A stretch of DNA of 64,000 bases from Deinococcus sp. HSC-46F16. Lineage in GTDB: Bacteria; Deinococcota; Deinococci; Deinococcales; Deinococcaceae. This document shows positions 46,109 through 57,217 of this stretch, in pieces. The stretch covers positions 266,001-330,000 of the forward strand of contig NZ_JALJZW010000003.1 in NCBI RefSeq assembly GCF_024171495.1. The letters run 5' to 3'. The notes below the pieces were generated by a model. That model did no database searches. It was not told the DNA's origin and saw nothing but the letters and a program-made list of their open reading frames with translations. Numbering within the stretch: the stretch's first letter is position 1; each line of letters starts with the position of its first letter. Position numbers and translations under genes: made by a program.

Positions 46109-46142
46109 GTGAACGTCAACTGTGAACGCTGGCGTTTACTAT
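46109..46142. promoter_or_regulatory. Operator-like repeats and promoter between divergent genes
   Basis: GTGAACG occurs at 46109-46115 and 46122-46128. The palindrome AACGCTGGCGTT (46125-46136) ends next to TACTAT (46137-46142), a -10 for the quinone oxidoreductase gene. The complement of 46138-46143 reads TATAGT and could serve the other direction. A repressor bound here would block transcription of both genes. Confidence 0.5.
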
Positions 46143-46188
46143 AGGGCACGTTCAGACCCCTTCTTCCCCGTCCCACCGGAGGTTTTCC

Positions 46189-47163
46189 ATGCGTGCCGTG
46201 ACCTGCACCGCCTTTGCCGAACCCGAAGCCCTCAGCGTCCAGACCGTCCCCGACCCCACGCCCGGCCCCGGCGAGGTGGTGCTGCGGGTGGAGGCGGCGG
46301 GCGTGAACTACCCCGACGCCCTGATGGTGATGGGGCAGTACCAGGTCAAGCCTCCCCTGCCCTTCACGCCGGGGGCGGAAGCCGCTGGGACGGTCGCGGC
46401 GGTGGGCGAGGGCGTAACGCACCTGCGGGTAGGGCAGCGGGTCGCTGCGTTCACCGGGACCGGAGCTTTTGCGGAGAGGTTGCTCGCTCCAGCGAATGCC
46501 GTGATGCCGCTCCCCGATGGGGTGGGCACCGAGGTCGCTGCCGGGTTGCCGCTCGCCTTCGGGACCACCATGCACGCGCTGGTGGACCGGGCGAACCTCC
46601 AGCCGGGTGAGACGCTGCTGGTGCTGGGGGCAGCGGGGGGCGTGGGGCTGGCCGCCGTCATGATCGGCAAGGCGCTCGGCGCTCGGGTCATCGCGGCGGC
46701 GAGCAGCGAGGAAAAGCTGGCCCTTTGCCGCGAGCACGGAGCCGACGAGACGCTGAACTACACCTCGGAGGATCTGCGCGAGCGGGTCAAGGCACTGACG
46801 GATGGTCAGGGACCGGACGTGATTTTCGACCCGGTGGGCGGCGACTTCGCGGAGACGGCCTTCCGGTCCATCGGCTGGGGCGGCCGCTACCTCGTGGTGG
46901 GGTTCGCGGGGGGCGGGATTCCAAAACTGCCACTGAATCTGCCGCTGCTCAAGGGCGCGTCGCTGGTGGGCGTGTTCTGGGGCGAATTCGCCCGGCGTGA
47001 CCCCCGCGCCAACGCCCGCAACCTCGCCCGGCTGCTGGGGTGGGTGGCGGACGGGACGGTGCGGCCCCTGGTGAGTGGACGCTACCCGCTGGAGCGCACC
47101 CCGGAGGCGCTGCGGGCGCTGCTGGAGCGGCGGGTGACCGGGAAGGTGGTCGTCACCCCTTGA
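46189..47163 (+). CDS. NADPH:quinone oxidoreductase (zinc-independent MDR family)
   Basis: It has 324 residues. An N-terminal GroES-like domain (VVLRVEAAGVNYPDALMVMGQYQ) is followed by a Rossmann domain with VLGAAGGVGLAAVMIGKALGARV. GADETLNY and FDPVGGDFAETAFR follow. The structural and catalytic zinc cysteines of alcohol dehydrogenases are missing, which marks the QOR group. It reduces quinones or enones with NADPH. CGGAGG precedes the ATG. Its stop overlaps the following regulator's TTG start. Confidence 0.9.
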   Translation: MRAVTCTAFAEPEALSVQTVPDPTPGPGEVVLRVEAAGVNYPDALMVMGQYQVKPPLPFTPGAEAAGTVAAVGEGVTHLRVGQRVAAFTGTGAFAERLLAPANAVMPLPDGVGTEVAAGLPLAFGTTMHALVDRANLQPGETLLVLGAAGGVGLAAVMIGKALGARVIAAASSEEKLALCREHGADETLNYTSEDLRERVKALTDGQGPDVIFDPVGGDFAETAFRSIGWGGRYLVVGFAGGGIPKLPLNLPLLKGASLVGVFWGEFARRDPRANARNLARLLGWVADGTVRPLVSGRYPLERTPEALRALLERRVTGKVVVTP

Positions 47164-47615
47164 CCCCGTTGACCTTCTACACGACCGCCGAACTCGCGCG
47201 GGAGGCGGGCGTGACCCGGCGCACGGTCATGCACTATGCCGACCTCGGGCTGCTGACGCCCGATCAGGTCACAGCCTCTGGGCGGGCGCTCTATGGCCCC
47301 TACGCGCTGCGGCTCTTGCGTGACGTGCTGGACCTGCGGGCGCTGGGGGTGCCGCTCGACGAGGCCCGCGACATGGTGACCCTGCGCCGCGCCACCCACA
47401 CCCTGGACGGCACCTACCGCCGCGACTGGACCCGCGCCGACATTCCCCTCTCGGACGAGCAGTTGCGGGTCATTCACGCCCGGTTGCGCCTCTTGCAGGA
47501 GGCCTATGCCCGGCAGGCCGAGGGCCTGGCCCGCTTCGACCGCTGGCTGACCAAGCGCTTCACCGGGGGCGAGGTGGAGCCGCTGGACCCGGAGGCACTG
47601 GACGGGGAGGACTAG
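47160..47615 (+). CDS. MerR-type regulator
   Basis: It has 151 residues. An N-terminal winged helix (YTTAELAREAGVTRRTVMHYADLGLLTP) is followed by a second HTH-like segment (ALRLLRDVLDLRALGVPLDEARDMV) and a C-terminal coiled coil (LLQEAYARQAEGLARFDRWL). No metal-binding cysteines. Start is TTG 47160, overlapping the quinone oxidoreductase stop; TTG 47169 is an alternative. It may respond to quinone-type or redox stress together with its partner gene. Confidence 0.82.
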   Translation: MTPLTFYTTAELAREAGVTRRTVMHYADLGLLTPDQVTASGRALYGPYALRLLRDVLDLRALGVPLDEARDMVTLRRATHTLDGTYRRDWTRADIPLSDEQLRVIHARLRLLQEAYARQAEGLARFDRWLTKRFTGGEVEPLDPEALDGED

Positions 47616-47662
47616 GCTCAGCCGAGTGGCTTAGACGGGGAGGCCTCGGCACCGGGAGGGCC

Positions 47663-47668
47663 TACACT
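47663..47668 (+). promoter_or_regulatory. -10 hexamer of the MATE transporter gene
   Basis: TACACT lies 6 nt before the GTG at 47675; no Shine-Dalgarno sequence lies between. Confidence 0.5.
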
Positions 47669-47674
47669 CTCCCG

Positions 47675-49033
47675 GTGACTTCCGGCCCGGCCTCTCCCCC
47701 GTCCCCCCGCACAAGCGAACTCGGCCCCCTGGTGCGGCTGGCGGGGCCGGTCATCGTGTCGCAGTTCGCGGCCAATGCCCTCACGCTGATTTCCACGGCG
47801 GTGATCGGGCGGCTGGGTACCCCGGAACTCGCGGCGGCGGCCTACGCGAACGCGACCTATTACCTGCTGTTTCTGATCCTGAGCGGCATCATGCTGGCGG
47901 TGGGGCCACGGGCGGCGCAGGCGCATGGCCGGGGCGACCCGGCCGGGGTGGCACTCGCCCTGCGCGGGGGACTACGGCTGGCCCTGGGCCTGACGGCAGT
48001 GGCCTTGCCGCTGATGTGGGGCATTGCGGCGCTTCTGCCCGGCCTCGCGCCGGAGGGTGTGCGCGGCGACCTCGCGGCGAGTTACCTGCGGCTGTATGCG
48101 TTGGGAATGCTCCCGGTGCTCGCCTTCGTGGCCCTGCGGGGGGCGCTGGAGGGGACCGGGCAGCCCCGTCTGGTCACGGTGACGGCGCTGGGCGGGGTGG
48201 TGGTGGTCGCCTTCCTGAGTCCCGCGCTCGCCTTCGGGTGGGGGCCGCTGCCCGCGCTGGGGCTGCCGGGAGCCGCCGCCGCGAGTGCCGTGACCGCTTG
48301 GGCGATGGCGCTGACGCTGTTGCCGGTGGCGCTGCGCCGCTTTCCCGCCGTGCCGGGAGGCCGGGTGGGGCCGGAGGTGGGGGCGCTGCTGCGCCTGGGC
48401 TGGCCCATCGGCCTGACCCTGGGGGCCGAGGGGGGCATGTTCAGCGTGACTTCGCTCCTGATGGCCCGCTTCGGGGCCGAGGCGCTCGCGGCGCACAACG
48501 TGGCCCTCCAGGTCATCACGGCGGTCTTCATGGTGCCGCTGGGGCTGTCCACCGCCACGGGCATCCGGGTGGCGCAGGCGGCGGGCGGCGGCGAGGCGGA
48601 CCGGGTGCGCCGCGCCGGGCTGACGGGCATCGGGCTGGCCGCGGGCGTGATGCTGGGCTTCGCCGCGCTGGAGCTGCTGGCCCCCCGGCTGGTGCTGGGG
48701 GTGTTCGTGAACGCGGGCGATCCGGCGAACGCGGCCCTGCTGGCGACCGGCGCGAGCCTCCTGGCCATCGCCGCGCTCTTTCAGACGGTGGACGGGGTGC
48801 AGGTCACCGCGAACGCGGCGCTGCGCGGCCTGCAGGACACCCGCGTGCCGCTGCTGATCTCGCTCGCCTCCTACTGGGGGGTGGGGCTGGGGGTCGGGTC
48901 GCTGCTCGCCTTTGGCCTGGGGCTGGGGCCGCGGGGACTGTGGTTCGGGCTGACGGCGGGGCTGAGCACGGCGGCGGCGGCGCTGCTGCAGCGCTTCCTG
49001 TGGCGGAGTGGGTCGGTGGCGCGGCAAGTGTGA
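47675..49033 (+). CDS. MATE family efflux transporter
   Basis: It has 452 residues with twelve predicted membrane helices in two related halves. LAGPVIVSQFAANALTLISTAVIGRLG near the N-terminus and LGWPIGLTLGAEGGMFSVTSLLMARFGAEALAAH in the second half are the duplicated start of each half. It exports cationic compounds using a Na+ or H+ gradient; which ion is not readable. GTG at 47675 is supported by the leaderless -10 directly upstream. Confidence 0.9.
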   Translation: MTSGPASPPSPRTSELGPLVRLAGPVIVSQFAANALTLISTAVIGRLGTPELAAAAYANATYYLLFLILSGIMLAVGPRAAQAHGRGDPAGVALALRGGLRLALGLTAVALPLMWGIAALLPGLAPEGVRGDLAASYLRLYALGMLPVLAFVALRGALEGTGQPRLVTVTALGGVVVVAFLSPALAFGWGPLPALGLPGAAAASAVTAWAMALTLLPVALRRFPAVPGGRVGPEVGALLRLGWPIGLTLGAEGGMFSVTSLLMARFGAEALAAHNVALQVITAVFMVPLGLSTATGIRVAQAAGGGEADRVRRAGLTGIGLAAGVMLGFAALELLAPRLVLGVFVNAGDPANAALLATGASLLAIAALFQTVDGVQVTANAALRGLQDTRVPLLISLASYWGVGLGVGSLLAFGLGLGPRGLWFGLTAGLSTAAAALLQRFLWRSGSVARQV

Positions 49034-49089
49034 AGACGGCGGGGTGTATGGACGGCCCGGCGTCAAGAACTCCGTCAGGTTTGCGCGCG

Positions 49090-49095
49090 TATCAT
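49090..49095 (+). promoter_or_regulatory. -10 hexamer of the galE-like gene
   Basis: TATCAT is 7 nt before the ATG at 49103; an in-frame ATG at 49094 lies inside the hexamer and is not favoured. The -35 is not clear. Confidence 0.5.
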
Positions 49096-49102
49096 GCTCC
49101 TC

Positions 49103-50161
49103 ATGAAAGTTCTGGTGACCGGCGGCGCCGGATATATCGGCAGCACGGTCTGTTCGGCCCTGGAGGACGCGGGGCACACTCCCATCGTGCTGGACTCGCT
49201 GGTGACGGGACCGGAGGCCTTCACGCGGGGGCGGGCTTTCTACCGGGGAGACGTGGCCGACGCGGACCTCGTGCGCCGCATCTTCCGGGAGCATCCCGAG
49301 ATCGCCGCCACGCTGCATTTCGCGGCGCTGATCGTGGTGCCCGAGTCGGTGGCGAATCCGGCCCGCTACTACCGCGAGAACGTGGTCGCCAGCCTGAGCC
49401 TGTTTGAGACGCTGCAATCTCTGGGACAGACGCGGGTGGTGTTCAGCTCCAGTGCCAGCATCTATGCCTCGCCGCCCGACTTCCGGGTGACGGAAGCCAG
49501 CCCGCTGCGGCCCCTGAGCCCTTACGCCCGCTCCAAGCGCATGACCGAGGAGATGCTGGAAGACCTCTGCGCGGCCCCCGGCAGTGGCCTGCGCGCCGTC
49601 GCGCTGCGGTACTTCAATCCGCTGGGGGCCGACCCCCTGTTGCGCACCGGGCCGTACCTCGCCGAGCCGTCGCATATCCTGGGGCGGCTGGTGGCGGCGT
49701 CGCAGGGGCGGCAGGCGGCCTTCGAGATCACCGGAACCGACTACGCCACCCGCGACGGCACCGGCCTGCGGGACTACGTGCATGTCTGGGACCTCGCGCT
49801 GGCGCATGTGGCGGCGCTGGAGCGTTTCGACGCCGCCTTCGGGCGGGCGGCCGGGGACGGGCTGGACCCGCGCGGCTTCCTGACAATCAACGTGGGGACC
49901 GGGCAGGGCGTGACCGTGCGGGAACTGGTGACCGCCTTTCAGGAGGTCTCCCCCACCCCCCTCACCGTGCGGGAGGGACCGCGCCGCGCGGGCGACAGCG
50001 CCGGGGCCTACGCCGACATCACCCGCGCCCGCGAGCTGTTGGGCTGGGCGCCCCGGCACACGACCGCCGAGGCGTTGGCCTCGGCCCTCGCCTGGGAAGC
50101 CGTGCGGCCAGAGCGCCTGGGGCTGGGCCGTGGCCCGGCTGTCCGGGCGGACCTCGGATAG
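49103..50161 (+). CDS. galE: UDP-glucose 4-epimerase
   Basis: It has 352 residues of the extended short-chain dehydrogenase fold. NAD binding is VTGGAGYIGSTV at the N-terminus. HFAALIVVPESVANP, SSASIYASP with the catalytic serine, and YARSKRMTEEML with the catalytic Tyr/Lys follow. LRYFNPLGADP matches GalE. It supplies UDP-galactose or similar for surface polysaccharide. It is followed 6 nt later by the sugar transferase gene, so both are probably one transcript. Confidence 0.9.
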   Translation: MKVLVTGGAGYIGSTVCSALEDAGHTPIVLDSLVTGPEAFTRGRAFYRGDVADADLVRRIFREHPEIAATLHFAALIVVPESVANPARYYRENVVASLSLFETLQSLGQTRVVFSSSASIYASPPDFRVTEASPLRPLSPYARSKRMTEEMLEDLCAAPGSGLRAVALRYFNPLGADPLLRTGPYLAEPSHILGRLVAASQGRQAAFEITGTDYATRDGTGLRDYVHVWDLALAHVAALERFDAAFGRAAGDGLDPRGFLTINVGTGQGVTVRELVTAFQEVSPTPLTVREGPRRAGDSAGAYADITRARELLGWAPRHTTAEALASALAWEAVRPERLGLGRGPAVRADLG

Positions 50162-50167
50162 CTTGGC

Positions 50168-51448
50168 GTGGCGGCTATGCAAGAGGTCCGTGCCCGGCCT
50201 GCCCACCTGCCTGCCGATCCGCCGATTCGGCGGCGGCTGCGGCTGCTGCGCTACGCCGCGCCCGTAGCGGCGGGGCTGCTGCTGTGGTACGGGCTGGACA
50301 CGCGGGGCACCCCGCCCGAACTGGGGCGCAGCGCCCTGTGGCTGTGGGTGATCGCCGCCGTGCTCGCGCTGCGCCTGGGACGGGGAGGAGGAGGGCGGCG
50401 CTCGCCCCTGCCGCCGCGCTGGCCCGTGGTGGCCCCGCCGCTGTGGGGCGCGGGCATCGTGGCCGCCCTCGCGCTGGCCCTGGGCTGGACCGACCTGCTG
50501 GGAACGCTGCTGCCCGCCGCGGCCTTGTGGCTCGCGCTGGCCGTGCTGGAACTGGTCTGGCGTGACCGCCTGCCCCCGCTGCGGCTGGGGCTGCTCAGCA
50601 CCCCGGAGGCCCCGCCTCCCCCGCCGCATCCCCGCCTGACCTACCAGCCCGTCGCCCCGCACGAACCCGACGTGCTGCGCGGCCTGGGCGGTCTGGTCGT
50701 GGGGCACCGTCAGCCTGTCCCGGCCGAGCATGCCCGGCTGCTGGAGCATGCCCGCGTGACCGGGGTGCCGCTGTACTCGCGCGAGCTGCTCGCGGAGGTG
50801 CTGACCGGGCGGGTGTCGCTCGACCTCGTGGAGCGCGACTGGCTGGACGCCGAACGCTTCCAGTCGGGCTACATGCCGGTCAAGCGGGCGCTGGACGTGG
50901 CCGTGACCCTGCTGCTGCCCGTGCTGCTGCCGCTGATGGGCGCGGTGGCCCTCGTCGTGCTGGCGAGCGGCGGGCGACCGGTGCTGTTCTGGCAGGAGCG
51001 GATCGGGCTGGGGGGTAGACCCTTCCGGCTGGTCAAGTTCCGCACGATGACCCGCGACTCCGAGCGCGGCGGCGCGGCCTTCGCCCGGCAGGGCGACGCC
51101 CGCATCATTCCGGGCGGGGCCTTCCTGCGCAAGTTCCGGCTCGACGAGTTGCCGCAGTTTTACAACGTGCTGCGCGGCGAGATGAGCATTATCGGCCCCC
51201 GGCCCGAGCAGTTCGCCTTCGCCGCCGACCTCGAGGAAAGCATTCCGCTGTACGCCACCCGGCACTGGGTCCGTCCCGGCATCACCGGCTGGGCACAGGT
51301 CACCCAGGGCTACACCGACAGCGTGGACCAACTTCACGAGAAATTGCAATACGACTTCTACTACGTCAAGCACCTCTCGCCGCAACTCGACCTGCTGATC
51401 GTCTGGAAAACCATCCTGACGGTCCTGACCGGCTTCGGCGCCCGCTGA
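50168..51448 (+). CDS. Undecaprenyl-phosphate sugar-phosphate transferase (WcaJ/WbaP type)
   Basis: It has 426 residues from GTG 50168 (ATG 50177 would give 423). Several membrane helices at about 28-125, then a soluble region, then the bacterial sugar transferase domain from about 235 to 425. Landmarks are KRALDVAVTLLLPVLLPLM, VLFWQERIGLGGRPFRLVKFRTM, FLRKFRLDELPQFYNVLRGEMSIIGPRP and a late RPGITGWAQV. It starts an exopolysaccharide or glycan chain by loading a sugar phosphate onto the lipid carrier. GalE upstream fits that role. Confidence 0.9.
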   Translation: MAAMQEVRARPAHLPADPPIRRRLRLLRYAAPVAAGLLLWYGLDTRGTPPELGRSALWLWVIAAVLALRLGRGGGGRRSPLPPRWPVVAPPLWGAGIVAALALALGWTDLLGTLLPAAALWLALAVLELVWRDRLPPLRLGLLSTPEAPPPPPHPRLTYQPVAPHEPDVLRGLGGLVVGHRQPVPAEHARLLEHARVTGVPLYSRELLAEVLTGRVSLDLVERDWLDAERFQSGYMPVKRALDVAVTLLLPVLLPLMGAVALVVLASGGRPVLFWQERIGLGGRPFRLVKFRTMTRDSERGGAAFARQGDARIIPGGAFLRKFRLDELPQFYNVLRGEMSIIGPRPEQFAFAADLEESIPLYATRHWVRPGITGWAQVTQGYTDSVDQLHEKLQYDFYYVKHLSPQLDLLIVWKTILTVLTGFGAR

Positions 51449-51780
51449 GCCAGCGCTTGGCGGCGTGGCTACGCCGCCTGGGAACGCCCCAGACAGGCCA
51501 GAGCCTCCCCCATCCCCCAGACGGCCCGCCGCGTTCGGTCCAGCGCGGCGGGCCGTCTGGGGGATGGGGGAGGAGCACGCCCCACAGGCCAACGGAGGCG
51601 TCGAAACCGGGCAAGCGCGCGAGGGACCGGACCGCGGCCCGGGGGCGGTGTGAACTTCTCCGCAGCGCGGACGGCCAACTGTGCCGATTTTGTCAGAGGC
51701 AGGTCTTAACCTGTTCTTGAGCTGAAGGCGCCCGGACCCGGAGTGGTCGGCCCTCGGCGTCAGGCACATCACCCCTACGT
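51449..51780. other. Non-coding stretch before the riboswitch
   Basis: No gene seen. Its main feature is the long perfect inverted repeat at 51504-51573. The promoter of the riboswitch-controlled gene should lie between 51580 and 51775; CTTAACCTGTTCTTGAGC at about 51704-51721 is the most A/T-rich part, but no clean -35/-10 pair stands out. Confidence 0.45.
51504..51573. repeat. Inverted repeat with 30-bp perfect arms
   Basis: The left arm (51504-51533) and right arm (51544-51573) are exact reverse complements around a 10-nt loop (51534-51543). Arms are very GC-rich, beginning CCTCCCCCATCC. It lies 55 nt after the sugar transferase stop. A hairpin of this strength would stop or protect RNA ends even without a T-tract. 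Confidence 0.9.
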
Positions 51781-51868
51781 CTTCTCGACAAAGGCAAACC
51801 CCTCGCGAGGGGGGGACGCAAAACCACGGGACTTCCCTGCCGAAGTCAGCCGGGTCACCGAAGGAAGA
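51781..51868 (+). ncRNA. Cyclic di-GMP-I (GEMM-I) riboswitch
   Basis: The stretch contains the core blocks of the GEMM-I aptamer in order: GACAAAGGCAAACC (51787-51800), the P2 stem CCCCTC/GGGGGG capped by a GCGA GNRA tetraloop (51799-51814), GGGACGCAAAACCACGGG (51813-51830), and CCGGGTCACCG (51850-51860), where the tetraloop receptor and closing helix lie. CTTC (51781-51784) can pair with GAAG (51864-51867), which is part of the AAGGAAG ribosome-binding site. The aptamer therefore ends directly before the ATG at 51872. Confidence 0.88.
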
Positions 51869-51871
51869 ATC

Positions 51872-53146
51872 ATGCAGAAATTTGTTCCCCTGGCCTGCGC
51901 CCTGACCCTGTTTCTCGCGGCCTGCTCGGCGCCCAAGCCGACCGCCCCAGTCCTCCCGGCCCCGCAGGCTCCCCAGGACACCGCCGCTCCCCAGACTGGC
52001 CCCGTGGCCGAGGGCGTCGCCACCGAGCAGGAGGCCGCCGCCGCGACGGCCGCGCTCGAAGCGCTCAGCCTGAATCCGGCGCCCGTCGGCGCGGCGAGCG
52101 TGCGTCCCGACGGCACGCTGCTCGTGGGCGAGCAGCCCATGTTCCCGATGGGCTTTTACCACGTGTCGTGGGCCGCCGAAAAGAGCGTGCAGGTGCAAAA
52201 GCGGCTGCGCGACATGCACGCCGTGGCCGACCTGGGCTTCAACACCATGAACGTGACGATGTTCGACCCCGAGGGGGACATCCCGCAGTTCGGGCAACTG
52301 CTCGACGCGGCGCAGGGGCGCGGCATGAAGCTCCTTGTGGAGGACTTCGGGGACATTTCGATCAACACCTTCAAGACGCACCCCGCCACCCTGGGCTGGA
52401 TGATCGCCGACGACTGCAACGCCCGCATCACCCCCGAGGAGCTGGAGCGGCGGCACCTGAAGACCAAGGCGCTCGACCCCCACCACCTCACGTACACCAG
52501 CATGGCGATCTCGTACTCCAACAGCCACCCCGAGTTCTTCGGGCGGGCCGACGCGGTGGGCAACCAGTCCTACCCGGTGGGGCCTGCAGGCTACGGCGAC
52601 TCGCTCGCGGTGGTGTACCCGGTCATGCAGCGGCTGGTGGCCGAGGCGAGCCGCACGGGCACCCTGCCCATCGCCAACCTCCAGAGCTTCCGCTGGCCGG
52701 GCGGGCGCTACCCCACCGCCACCGAGCTGAACTCGATGACCAACCAGGCGCTCGGCGCGGGCGTCAAGGGCATCCTGTACTACACCTACCTCGACAACGC
52801 CAACGATCTGGCGACCTACACGGGCCTGCGCACCGAGCTGAAAAAGCTCGCCGCCGAGGTCAAGCTGCTCGCCCCCGTGCTGCTCAACGGCCAGCGGCAG
52901 ACGCTCGCGCTGACCGGCAACCTGAACGAGGCCCGCGCGACCCTGTGGAGCCACGGGGGCCGCCGTTACCTCCAGGTCCTGAGCCTCAACGAGACCCGCA
53001 CCCAGACCGTCAAGATCACCGTGCCCGGCGGGGCCAGCACCCTGACCCCCCTCTTCGCGGGCCGGGCCAAGAGCCTGACCCTCAAGGCCGGAGCCGTCAG
53101 CGGCAGCCTGACGCCCCTGACCGCCCAGTGGTACGAGGTGAACTGA
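51872..53146 (+). CDS. Lipoprotein with TIM-barrel glycosidase-like domain, riboswitch-controlled
   Basis: It has 424 residues. The signal peptide ends in FLAACS, a lipobox, followed by a Pro/Ala-rich linker to about residue 60. The main domain (about 85-350) begins with FPMGFYHVSWAAEK and continues through LGFNTMNVTMF, GRGMKLLVEDF and TLGWMIADDCNARITPEEL, then ISYSNSHPEFFGRADAVGNQSYPVG. That succession is typical of barrel-shaped glycoside hydrolase-like proteins. A beta-sandwich-like tail follows. No specific family can be fixed. It follows a c-di-GMP riboswitch and two polysaccharide genes, so a matrix-related role is likely. Confidence 0.78.
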   Translation: MQKFVPLACALTLFLAACSAPKPTAPVLPAPQAPQDTAAPQTGPVAEGVATEQEAAAATAALEALSLNPAPVGAASVRPDGTLLVGEQPMFPMGFYHVSWAAEKSVQVQKRLRDMHAVADLGFNTMNVTMFDPEGDIPQFGQLLDAAQGRGMKLLVEDFGDISINTFKTHPATLGWMIADDCNARITPEELERRHLKTKALDPHHLTYTSMAISYSNSHPEFFGRADAVGNQSYPVGPAGYGDSLAVVYPVMQRLVAEASRTGTLPIANLQSFRWPGGRYPTATELNSMTNQALGAGVKGILYYTYLDNANDLATYTGLRTELKKLAAEVKLLAPVLLNGQRQTLALTGNLNEARATLWSHGGRRYLQVLSLNETRTQTVKITVPGGASTLTPLFAGRAKSLTLKAGAVSGSLTPLTAQWYEVN

Positions 53147-53164
53147 CCCTGCGCGGCACGGCGA

Positions 53165-53193
53165 AGGCCCCCTCCACATCCGGGAGGGGGCCT
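53165..53193. terminator. Bidirectional terminator hairpin
   Basis: AGGCCCCCTCC (53165-53175) and GGAGGGGGCCT (53183-53193) make a perfect 11-bp stem with a 7-nt loop. It lies between two converging genes and could serve both; there is no long T-tract. Confidence 0.7.
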
Positions 53194-53209
53194 CGTCTAT
53201 GCTTCCGGC

Positions 53210-54479
<1,270 letters not shown>

Positions 54480-54499
<20 letters not shown>

Positions 54500-55952
54500 C
54501 GGGCCTCCAGTCGGCAGCGGTGCCGTCGGCCGCGCCGTGATCGGAAACGGGAGAGGCGGGGAGGAGGGCCGGGTCGCCCACCACCTTGCCGGGATTCAGC
54601 AGGTTCAGCGGGTCCAGCATAGCCTTCACCTCCCGCATCACGTCCAGCGCGTCCCCGTGTTCCGAACGCAGATACGCCCGCTTGCGCAGCCCCACCCCAT
54701 GCTCGCCCGTGCAGGTGCCCCCCACCGCGACGGCGTGCGCGGCGAGGGCATGCAGGACGTGGTCAATCCGGGTCCAGGCGTCCGCGTCGTCGGGAGGGGC
54801 GTGCATCAGGAGGTGCAGGTTGCCGTCCCCGATATGGCCCACGAGGGGCGCGGTCAGGCCCTGCTCGTCCAGCACCTGCCCAGCCAGCGCCACCGTTCTC
54901 GCCAGGGCCGAGAGGGGCACGCACACGTCCCCGATGCGGGTCGCGTGACCGGGCCAGGCCGCCCGCAGCGCGTCATACACGCCGTGGCGGGCCGCCCACA
55001 GCTCGGTCTGCGCTTCCGGGGTGCGGGCCTCGCCGACCAGGGTGCCGCCGTGCAGGGAGGCGGCCTCGCGCAGCAGGGCGAGCCCCGCGTCCAGATCGGC
55101 GTGGTCCCGGCCCGCCACCTCCACCCAGAGGGTCGGGGCCTCCGGGTCGTGGCGGGCGCGGTGGCGGTTCACGGCGGCCACCGTCGCGGCGTCCACGAAT
55201 TCCAGCCGCTCGGGGCTCAGGCCCAGGCCGCGCACGGTCACGCTGGCGGCGACGGCCCCCTCCACGTCCCCGAAGGCAAGTTGCACGCTGGCGGTCATGG
55301 GCGGCAGGGGGTGCAGCCGCAAGGTGAGGGCGGTGATGACCCCCAGCGTCCCCTCCGAGCCGATAAACAGTTGTTTGAGCGCGTAACCGCTGCTGCTCTT
55401 GCGGGCCGCGTTGCCCAGCGTCAGCACCCGGCCATCCGCCAGCGCCACCCGCAGGGCCGCGACGTTCTCGCGCATTCCGCCGTAGCGCACGGTGGTCGTG
55501 CCGCTCGCGTTGGTGGCCGCCATCCCGCCCAGCGAGGCGTCCGCGCCGGGGTCCACCGGAAAGAAGAGGCCGTGCGGACGCAGGCGGCGGTTCAAGCTCA
55601 GGCGCCGCACCCCCGGCCCCACGGTGACGGTGAAGCCCACGGGGTCCGGCTCGCCCACCGCGTCCAGGCCGCCCAGGTCCAGCGAGATCGCCCCCGGCAC
55701 CGGCAGCACCGCCCCCTCCAGGCTGGTGCCCGCGCCCCAGGGGGTGACGGGCACGCGCCACTCGCGGGCGACCGCCAGCGTTTCCAGCACGTCCCCTTCC
55801 GAGCGGGCGCCCACCACCGCGCCGGGCACACAGGTCAGCGGCGTGCCCTCGTCACGGGCGTGAGCGCTGCGGTCACCGGGGGCGAGGCTGACGCGCCCGC
55901 CTAGCCGTGACCTCAGCGCCTCTCCCCAGCCTGTTCTACGGTTTCCGTCCAA
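54480..55952 (-). CDS. FAD-linked oxidase (glycolate oxidase / D-lactate dehydrogenase type)
   Basis: It has 490 residues from TTG 55952. The FAD domain shows PWGAGTSLEGAVLPVPGAISLDL near 70-95, PVDPGADASLGGMAATNASG, and SGYALKQLFIGSEGTLGVIT. The C-terminal FAD-oxidase domain has GHIGDGNLHLL and GTCTGEHGVGLRKRAYL. D-lactate, glycolate or D-2-hydroxyglutarate are possible substrates. The TTG start is uncertain: a GGGGAGA precedes it, but the first codons lie inside repeat copy C. Confidence 0.85.
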
Positions 55953-56009
55953 TCCGTTCTCCCCTCAGGAGAGCGCCGAGGGAAGAACTCCTTTCCCGGC
56001 AACCGTTCC
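55942..56009 (+). repeat. 68-bp dispersed repeat, copy C
   Basis: Ungapped match to 20309-20376 (52 of 68 by hand) and to 35809-35876. It overlaps the TTG start of the FAD-oxidase gene by 11 bp. Confidence 0.75.
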
Positions 56010-56026
56010 GTTCCTTCTCGCTTCGC

Positions 56027-56061
56027 TCGGGTTGAACAGTGACAAAAACTGTTCAACCCGA
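56027..56061. terminator. Hairpin after the LivK-type gene, part of repeat copy C
   Basis: TCGGGTTGAACAGT (56027-56040) and its exact complement ACTGTTCAACCCGA (56048-56061) flank 7 nt. On the minus strand it begins 8 nt after the stop of the binding-protein gene. No T-run follows it in that direction, so it may act by stem strength or only protect the RNA end. Confidence 0.55.
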
Positions 56062-56068
56062 ATCTGTA

Positions 56069-57217
<1,149 letters not shown>

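Noticed and set aside
47972..53179. A minus-strand open frame of more than 1,700 codons
   Set aside because: It runs antisense to the MATE, galE, sugar transferase and lipoprotein genes, all with clear motifs, and its translation is low-complexity Gly/Gln/Arg/His. It is a by-product of GC-rich codon usage.
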